26,375 bases of DNA, from the NCBI GenBank assembly GCA_041601535.1, contig JBFIHZ010000011.1:1-26375 (forward strand), read 5' to 3'. The notes under the pieces are model-generated. The model saw only the letters and a list, made by a program, of their open reading frames with translations. It searched no databases and was not told the origin of the DNA. Made by a program: the position numbers and the translations under genes. Shown one piece after another: positions 21,285-26,375 of this stretch; position 1 is the first letter of the stretch, and each line of letters opens with the position of its first letter. Origin of the DNA: JBFIHZ01 sp041601535 (lineage in GTDB: Bacteria; Pseudomonadota; Gammaproteobacteria; Xanthomonadales; SZUA-36).

Positions 21285-22706
21285 ATGACTTATAACGACA
21301 AAGTGGTTAGACAGTTTGCGGTGATGACCGTAGTCTGGGGCATCGTTGGCATGCTGGTGGGCGTATTCATTGCCGCCCAGCTATGGCTGCCGCAGCTGAA
21401 CTTTGATGTGGCCTGGCTGAGTTATGGCCGGTTGCGTCCATTACACACCAACGCGGTGATTTTTGCTTTTGGGGGTTCCGCCCTGATCGGCACCTCGCTG
21501 TACGTGGTGCAGCGCACCTGCCATACCCGTTTATTTGCCGACCGCCTGGCCAGTTTCGTTTTCTGGGGCTGGCAACTGGTGATTGTGCTGGCGGCCATCA
21601 CCTTGCCGCTGGGCATTACCCAGAGCAAGGAATACGCTGAACTGGAATGGCCCATAGACTTGCTCATCACGGTGGTGTGGGTGGCCTATGCCATCGTGTT
21701 TTTCGGCACCATCGCCATTCGGCGGGTCAGTCATATTTACGTGGCCAACTGGTTTTACGCAGCGTTTATCCTGACCATTGCACTGCTGCATATCGTCAAC
21801 AACCTGGCCTTGCCGGTCTCCCTGACCAAGTCCTATCCGATCTATACCGGCGCAGTCGATGCCATGGTGCAGTGGTGGTACGGACATAATGCGGTGGGCT
21901 TTTTCCTGACCGCCGGTTTCCTCGCAATGATGTATTACTTTGTGCCCAAACAGGCCGAAGGGCCGGTGTATTCCTATCGCCTGTCCATCGTGCATTTCTG
22001 GGCGCTCATCGCGATTTACATGTGGGCCGGTCCGCATCACCTGCACTACACCGCCTTGCCGGACTGGCTGCAATCACTGGGTGTGGTGTTTTCCCTGATC
22101 CTGCTGGCGCCGAGCTGGGGTGGCATGATCAACGGCATGATGACCCTGTCCGGTGCGTGGTACAAATTGCGCACCGACCCGGTGCTGAAATTCATGATCG
22201 TGGCCTTGAGCTTTTACGGCATGTCTACCTTTGAAGGCCCGATGATGTCCATCAAGACAGTCAACGCGCTGAGCCATTACACCGACTGGACCATAGGCCA
22301 CGTGCACTCCGGCGCCTTGGGCTGGGTAGCCATGATGACCATCGGTTCGCTGTATTGCCTGATTCCCCGGCTGTACGGCAAGAAGCTGATGTACAGCGTG
22401 CGCGCGGTGGACCTGCATTTCTGGGTGTCCACCATCGGTATCGTGTTGTACATCAGTTCAATGTGGATAGCTGGCGTGATGCAGGGCCTGATGTGGCGCG
22501 CATTCAACGATGACGGCACGCTGACCTACAGCTTTATCGAATCACTGGCCGCCACCAAGCCGTACTACGCCATCCGTTTGCTGGGAGGCATTCTGTTCCT
22601 TTCCGGCATGTTCATCATGGCCTGGAACGTGCGCAAAACCATGCGTGAAAATACCGCGCCGGAATTCCAGGTAGCCCCCGCCCAGTTGGAAGGAGCCCAC
22701 GCATGA
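21285..22706 (+). CDS. ccoN: cbb3-type cytochrome c oxidase subunit I (CcoN)
   Basis: CcoN is the catalytic heme-copper subunit of the high-affinity cbb3 oxidase. The 473-residue membrane protein keeps every expected residue at a constant offset of 6 from my recollection of the P. stutzeri enzyme. His54 and His341 ligate low-spin heme b (RPLHTN and HVHSGALGW). His201, His251 and His252 bind CuB (WWYGHNAVGF and GPHHLHYT). Tyr245 is the cross-linked tyrosine. His339 binds heme b3, and Glu317 is in STFEGPM. It starts with ATG and ends overlapping the ccoO ATG (ATGA). Expression is probably microaerobic, as for the family, but no FNR box was found upstream. Confidence 0.97.
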   Translation: MTYNDKVVRQFAVMTVVWGIVGMLVGVFIAAQLWLPQLNFDVAWLSYGRLRPLHTNAVIFAFGGSALIGTSLYVVQRTCHTRLFADRLASFVFWGWQLVIVLAAITLPLGITQSKEYAELEWPIDLLITVVWVAYAIVFFGTIAIRRVSHIYVANWFYAAFILTIALLHIVNNLALPVSLTKSYPIYTGAVDAMVQWWYGHNAVGFFLTAGFLAMMYYFVPKQAEGPVYSYRLSIVHFWALIAIYMWAGPHHLHYTALPDWLQSLGVVFSLILLAPSWGGMINGMMTLSGAWYKLRTDPVLKFMIVALSFYGMSTFEGPMMSIKTVNALSHYTDWTIGHVHSGALGWVAMMTIGSLYCLIPRLYGKKLMYSVRAVDLHFWVSTIGIVLYISSMWIAGVMQGLMWRAFNDDGTLTYSFIESLAATKPYYAIRLLGGILFLSGMFIMAWNVRKTMRENTAPEFQVAPAQLEGAHA

Positions 22707-23311
22707 GCCAGGGTCACAAAAAGCTGGAAACCAATATCAGCCTGATGGCCGTGTTTATCATCATCGCGGTCGGCATCGGTGGGCTGGTGGAAATTCTGCC
22801 GCTGATTTTCAACGAACCGCGGCAGCCCGCCCCGGGTGTGGTGCCTTATCCGGCGCTGCAACTGGCCGGGCGGGATGTGTACGTACGGGAAGGCTGTTAC
22901 GGCTGTCATTCGCAAATGATCCGGCCCTTCCGCAGCGAAACCGAACGCTATGGTGCCTATTCGGTGGCCGGCGAGAGCGTGTACGACCGTCCGTTCCAAT
23001 GGGGCTCAAAACGCACCGGCCCGGATCTTGCCCGGGTAGGGGGGCGTTACAGCGATGAATGGCATGTCATCCACTTGATGAACCCGCGCAACGTGGTGCC
23101 CGAGTCCAATATGCCGGGCTACTCCTGGCTGGCCGAAGCCACCATTGACGGGGAGGAAGTGCAGGCGAAAATGCGCGGCCTGCAAGCCCTGGGCGACCCC
23201 TACAGCGATGCCGAGATCGAGGCCGCGCCAGCGCAGGTCAGCAATAAAACCGAGATGGATGCACTGGTTGCTTACCTGCAGGGTCTGGGCAAGGCACGGA
23301 GCGGACGCTGA
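22703..23311 (+). CDS. ccoO: cbb3-type cytochrome c oxidase subunit II (CcoO), mono-heme
   Basis: CcoO is a membrane-anchored mono-heme cytochrome c that passes electrons towards CcoN. The 202-residue protein has an N-terminal membrane helix (about 14-36) and the heme motif C65-Y-G-C68-H69 followed by SQMIRPFRSETERYG. WGSKRTGPDLARVGGRYSDEWH and the MPGY-W segment containing the distal Met are typical. It is coupled to ccoN by ATGA, and ccoQ begins 10 bp after its stop. Confidence 0.96.
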   Translation: MSQGHKKLETNISLMAVFIIIAVGIGGLVEILPLIFNEPRQPAPGVVPYPALQLAGRDVYVREGCYGCHSQMIRPFRSETERYGAYSVAGESVYDRPFQWGSKRTGPDLARVGGRYSDEWHVIHLMNPRNVVPESNMPGYSWLAEATIDGEEVQAKMRGLQALGDPYSDAEIEAAPAQVSNKTEMDALVAYLQGLGKARSGR

Positions 23312-23321
23312 GGTGGAAAGC

Positions 23322-23513
23322 ATGGCAATGGAAACCGACCTGTTGCGCGCCGCGCTCACTGTTTTGCTGATGGTTGCATTCATAGGTGTATGGGCCTGGG
23401 CCTGGAGCCGCAAACGCCGCTCCGCGTTCGACCAGGCCAGCCGCCTGCCACTGGAAGACGACCAGCAATCGGTGCCGGACACACCGTCTTCCAGCACGCA
23501 GGAGAAGGAGTAA
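23322..23513 (+). CDS. ccoQ: cbb3 oxidase small subunit CcoQ/FixQ
   Basis: CcoQ is a small single-helix subunit that stabilises the cbb3 complex. The 63-residue protein begins MAMETDLLRAALTVLLMVAF, with one membrane helix (about 9-29) followed by a basic patch WSRKRRSAFDQA and an acidic, polar tail (LPLEDDQ to the end). The F-D-x-A-S/A-x-L-P segment after the helix is the family hallmark. I chose ATG 23322, with AGGTGGA just upstream. The frame is open further upstream inside ccoO, which is a shadow. ccoP follows 4 bp downstream. Confidence 0.88.
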   Translation: MAMETDLLRAALTVLLMVAFIGVWAWAWSRKRRSAFDQASRLPLEDDQQSVPDTPSSSTQEKE

Positions 23514-23517
23514 ATTT

Positions 23518-24420
23518 ATGTTGTCTGCATTCTGGAATGTATTTGTCATCGTTGGCACCCTTGCCAGCATTGCCGCCTGCTGGTGGCTGCTGCACTGGAC
23601 CAAGGGCGTTTCCAACCGCGAGGGCGACGAGGTAGGCTCCACCGGCCACACCTGGGACGAAGACCTGGTGGAATTGAATGCACCGCTGCCACGCTGGTGG
23701 TTCTATTTGTTCAACATCACCATCGTATTCGCGCTGGTTTATCTCGCCATTTATCCCGGTCTGGGCAATTTGCCCGGTTTTCTCAACTGGACACAAATCC
23801 AGCGTTACGAAACCGAGGTCGCCGCGGCCGACACGGCGCAGAATGCGGTATTCGAGCGTTTCCGCGACATGTCACCACAGCAGCTGGTGGCTGATGGCGA
23901 GGCCAGAGAGATTGGCCGCCGTCTGTTCGCCAACCACTGCGCCATGTGTCATGGGTCGGACGGCCGTGGCGCACCTGGATTTCCCAACCTCAGTGACAAT
24001 GACTGGCTGTACGGCGGTGAGTATGAACAGGTACTGGCCAGTATCGTATCCGGCCGTTCCGGCGTGATGCCGCCGATGGGTGCCGCGCTGGGCGAGGACG
24101 GCGTGCGTGACGTGGTGGTTTTTGTGCAGCAACTGTCTGGCCAGAAAGCGGATGCGGACCTTGCCGCCGCCGGTAAAGCGCATTATGACACCCTGTGTGT
24201 GGCCTGCCATGGTCCCGACGGCAGCGGTAACCCGGTGCTCGGTGCGCCGCGCCTGAACGACGATATCTGGCTGTATGGCGGCACACCGGATGTACTCGCC
24301 ACCACCATAGCGCAGGGGCGTAATGGCCACATGCCCGCCCACCGTGACCTCATCAATGAAGACCGGCAGCGTTTGCTGACGGCCTGGGTGATGTCCCTTT
24401 CACAACAACAGGCGCAGTAA
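23518..24420 (+). CDS. ccoP: cbb3-type cytochrome c oxidase subunit III (CcoP), di-heme
   Basis: CcoP is the di-heme cytochrome c entry subunit of cbb3 oxidase. The 300-residue protein has two membrane helices (about 5-25 and 60-80) flanking the conserved HTWDEDLVELNAPLPRWW segment. Two cytochrome c domains follow with C141-A-M-C144-H145 and C227-V-A-C230-H231; VMPPMG and GHMPAH supply the Met ligands. The ATG at 23518 follows GGAGAAGGAG and a TAAATTT spacer, giving a strong ribosome-binding site; the longer upstream frame overlaps ccoQ and is not used. A 29-bp gap precedes the next gene. Confidence 0.97.
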   Translation: MLSAFWNVFVIVGTLASIAACWWLLHWTKGVSNREGDEVGSTGHTWDEDLVELNAPLPRWWFYLFNITIVFALVYLAIYPGLGNLPGFLNWTQIQRYETEVAAADTAQNAVFERFRDMSPQQLVADGEAREIGRRLFANHCAMCHGSDGRGAPGFPNLSDNDWLYGGEYEQVLASIVSGRSGVMPPMGAALGEDGVRDVVVFVQQLSGQKADADLAAAGKAHYDTLCVACHGPDGSGNPVLGAPRLNDDIWLYGGTPDVLATTIAQGRNGHMPAHRDLINEDRQRLLTAWVMSLSQQQAQ

Positions 24421-24449
24421 TTCCTTACGCACTGCAAGGTTGAACGGCC

Positions 24450-24818
24450 GTGATCAAGCACATCAAGAGTCTGCCGGGACGATGGAACCGGCGTAAACGC
24501 GATCTGGGCATTATCTGCTGGATCTCTTTCCTGGCTGCCTGCGCCGGTACATTTGTCATTTTCGCGGTGCTGGACCCGGAGGCCCTTAACGAGGCGTGGA
24601 TCCTGCCATGGGAAATGGGCCGCAAGCTGGCCTACAGCCTGGGCTTTGCCTTCCTGTTTTGCGTGGCCGCAATTGCCAGTGTATTGACCGTGTATATGAT
24701 ACGCACCGGTCCGCGCGGCGGTCATCGCCACGGCAAGGGACGGCGGCCGGCACCCGTCATCAAGGAGTCAGCCGCCGAAGACCCCGAAATAGGCATTGAC
24801 CCCGAGGCCTGGCGATGA
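24450..24818 (+). CDS. Two-helix membrane protein of unknown function between ccoP and ccoG
   Basis: This 122-residue protein starts with GTG at 24450, preceded by AAGG about 10 bp upstream. A basic N-terminus (RWNRRKRD, 11-18) precedes a first membrane helix (about 20-41). A short loop with DPEALNEAWILPWEMGR follows, then a second helix (about 60-84). The C-terminal tail is basic and histidine-containing (GPRGGHRHGKGRR) and then acidic, with DPEIGIDPEAWR at the end. The stop overlaps the ccoG ATG (ATGA). I do not recognise it. It is not CcoS (too long, different position) and not CcoH, which follows ccoG. Position and coupling suggest a cbb3 assembly or accessory role; this is inference. Confidence 0.75.
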   Translation: MIKHIKSLPGRWNRRKRDLGIICWISFLAACAGTFVIFAVLDPEALNEAWILPWEMGRKLAYSLGFAFLFCVAAIASVLTVYMIRTGPRGGHRHGKGRRPAPVIKESAAEDPEIGIDPEAWR

Positions 24819-26227
24819 ACCACGACACCAGCGGCGAGACATCGCTGTACCGTCGCGAACCCAAGGTGTACCCGCGCCAGGTGGTTGGCCGTTTCGCGCG
24901 GCTGCGAGACCTGGCCATGTACGTGCTGCTCGGGCTGTTTTATTTCATCCCGTGGTTCAGCATCAATGGTCACCAGGCCGTGTTGTTTGATCTGCCGGCG
25001 CGCAAGTTCTACATACTGGGGCTGACCTTCTGGCCGCAGGATTTCATCTACCTGGCGCTGCTGTTGATCACGGCCGGTCTCAGCCTGTTTTTCTTTACCG
25101 CCCTGGCCGGCCGGCTGTGGTGCGGGTTCGCCTGTCCGCAAACAGTGTGGACAGAAGCCTTTCTGATGATGGAGCGCTGGACCGAGGGCAACCGCCAGCA
25201 ACGCATCAAGCTGGACGCCGCGCCGTGGAGTCTTGACAAGGTGTTGCGCAAGGGCAGCAAACAGTTCCTGTGGCTGACCTTTTCGCTGTGGACCGGCTTT
25301 ACCTTTGTGGGCTTTTTTACCCCGATCCGCGAACTCGGCCACAGCATACTGACGCTCACCCCGGGACCGTGGGAAACCTTCTGGACCCTGTTCTATGCCT
25401 TCGCTACTTATGGCAATGCCGGCTTTCTGCGGGAACAGGTATGCAAGTATATGTGTCCCTACGCGCGCTTCCAGAGCGCCATGTTCGACCGCGATACCTT
25501 GATCATTTCCTATGATGAAAAGCGCGGTGAACCCCGTGGCGGCCGGCGCAAAGGGGTGGATCCGCAGCAAGCGGGCCTGGGCGATTGCATCAATTGCACC
25601 CTGTGTGTGCAGGTGTGTCCCACCGGCATCGACATTCGTGAAGGCCTGCAATACGAATGCATTGCCTGTGCCGCCTGCATTGACGTGTGTGACCAGGTGA
25701 TGGACAAAATGGAATACCCGCGTGGCCTGATCCGTTACACCACGGAAAACGCCTTGTCCGGCAAGCCCACCCGCGTGTTGCGGCCGCGGATCATCATTTA
25801 CGGCTTGCTGCTGACGGTCATTTTCAGCAGTACCTTGTGGTCCATGACCCATCGCACGCCGCTGCGCGCTGACCTTATTCGCGACCGCAACGCGCTGTAC
25901 CGTGAACTGCCCGGCGGTATGATAGAAAACGTGTATACGCTGAAGATCACCAACATGGATAGCGTGGCGCACCGTTATCTACTCACCGCACCGGGCATGC
26001 AGGATCTGATTATTGAACTGGGCCGGCCCTTACAGCTGGCCGCCAGCGAGGTCAGCGGGTTTACCGTGCGTTTGCAGTTGCCATCCGGGCTGCGCGATGA
26101 TGCCCGCAATGGTGTGCTGCAGATCCCGTTGCAATTGCAGGCCGAAGACCAGCCAGCCATTTCCAAAACGGTGGCCGCGCGGGTGCTGCTGCCGGTGGCA
26201 AGCAACCCGGCAGGTCAACACGAATGA
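24815..26227 (+). CDS. ccoG: CcoG/RdxA-type cbb3 oxidase accessory ferredoxin protein
   Basis: CcoG is a membrane 4Fe-4S protein linked to maturation of cbb3 oxidase, with a proposed role in copper reduction for CuB insertion. The 470-residue protein has N-terminal membrane helices and the conserved GRLWCGFACPQTVWTEAF motif. CKYMCPYARFQSAMFD and a ferredoxin-like pair (CINCTLCVQVCPTGIDI and CIACAACIDVCDQVM) follow. Another membrane helix near residue 330 is followed by a C-terminal periplasmic Ig-like domain (NVYTLKITNMD). It is coupled to the upstream membrane gene and to ccoH by ATGA overlaps. The cluster order ccoNOQP-x-ccoG-ccoH fits the fixNOQP-fixGHIS scheme. Confidence 0.95.
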   Translation: MNHDTSGETSLYRREPKVYPRQVVGRFARLRDLAMYVLLGLFYFIPWFSINGHQAVLFDLPARKFYILGLTFWPQDFIYLALLLITAGLSLFFFTALAGRLWCGFACPQTVWTEAFLMMERWTEGNRQQRIKLDAAPWSLDKVLRKGSKQFLWLTFSLWTGFTFVGFFTPIRELGHSILTLTPGPWETFWTLFYAFATYGNAGFLREQVCKYMCPYARFQSAMFDRDTLIISYDEKRGEPRGGRRKGVDPQQAGLGDCINCTLCVQVCPTGIDIREGLQYECIACAACIDVCDQVMDKMEYPRGLIRYTTENALSGKPTRVLRPRIIIYGLLLTVIFSSTLWSMTHRTPLRADLIRDRNALYRELPGGMIENVYTLKITNMDSVAHRYLLTAPGMQDLIIELGRPLQLAASEVSGFTVRLQLPSGLRDDARNGVLQIPLQLQAEDQPAISKTVAARVLLPVASNPAGQHE

Positions 26228-26375
26228 CGCCGGCGCAACTCAAGCCGGGACGTGGCCAGCAGGATACAGCTGCCGCGCCACGTCCGTGGTACCGGGAACC
26301 GTGGCCCTGGGTTTTGATTGCCATTCCGGCGCTAACCGTGGTTGCCTGTGGCATCACCCTGTGGCTGGCCATCAC
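26224..26375 (+). CDS. ccoH: FixH/CcoH-family cbb3 assembly protein (3' end cut off by window edge)
   Basis: Only the first 50 residues are in the window. A polar N-terminus is followed by PWYREPWPWVLIAIPA and a membrane helix continuing to the edge, the typical FixH start (PWYRxxWPWxLI). FixH/CcoH is a single-helix protein needed for stable cbb3 assembly. It begins with ATG overlapping the ccoG stop (ATGA). ccoI and ccoS would be expected beyond the window. Confidence 0.85.
   Translation, partial: MTPAQLKPGRGQQDTAAAPRPWYREPWPWVLIAIPALTVVACGITLWLAI

Noticed and set aside
24722..25972. Long minus-strand open frame of 416 codons opposite ccoG
   Set aside because: Antisense shadow of a strongly conserved gene; composition and lack of any motif fit GC-rich codon bias rather than a gene.

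Overview
The window is about 26.4 kb of high-GC, densely packed bacterial chromosome. Gene content and order point to a Gammaproteobacterium: lolD, comEC, exbB/exbD, msbA, lpxK and kdsB in that order, then uvrC-pgsA, and sdhCDAB followed by sdhE and a YgfX/CptA-like gene. The IspG is the long form with a C-x2-C cluster motif seen in xanthomonad-like and beta-proteobacterial proteins. A Tat-exported HiPIP, a FixL/FixJ-type sensor pair and a cbb3 oxidase suggest a non-enteric, respiratory lineage such as a Chromatiales-, Woeseiales- or xanthomonad-like group. This placement is inference. No rRNA, tRNA, CRISPR array, phage gene or insertion sequence was seen. All genes are on the + strand except ygfZ.

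Region 1 (1-8039), envelope biogenesis. The 3' part of lolD (lipoprotein release ATPase) is followed by comEC (DNA uptake channel). Then come an ExbB/ExbD proton-driven pair, msbA (lipid A flippase), lpxK (lipid A 4'-kinase) and kdsB (CMP-Kdo synthetase). Start and stop codons overlap at exbD/msbA, msbA/lpxK and lpxK/kdsB, so this reads as one lipid A/Kdo operon.

Region 2 (8040-12855), housekeeping. uvrC sits behind an AT-rich leader and pgsA behind an extended -10-like promoter. They are followed by ispG (isoprenoid 4Fe-4S enzyme) and an ATGA-coupled SAM methyltransferase of unknown substrate.

Region 3 (12950-18335), succinate dehydrogenase. ygfZ (folate-dependent Fe-S maintenance) points away from an SDHAF4-like assembly factor, then sdhC, sdhD, sdhA, sdhB, sdhE and a YgfX/CptA-like membrane protein. 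Two different SdhA-acting assembly factors, homologous to mitochondrial SDHAF4 and SDHAF2, flank the same operon.

Region 4 (18332-26375), oxygen sensing and high-affinity respiration. A FixL-like PAS histidine kinase starts inside the stop codon of the CptA-like gene and is followed by a FixJ-like regulator. Next are a degenerate stand-alone receiver (Asp to Glu at the phosphorylation site, no normal start codon), a HiPIP, ccoNOQP, a two-helix membrane protein of unknown function, ccoG and the start of ccoH/fixH. Together these suggest a respiratory island that couples an oxygen sensor to succinate oxidation at one end and a cbb3 terminal oxidase at the other, with HiPIP as a possible soluble electron donor. 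The most novel elements are the pseudo-receiver, the coupling of the sensor kinase to the sdh operon, the unknown membrane protein between ccoP and ccoG, and a short, extremely AT-rich rare-codon patch inside the kinase gene.
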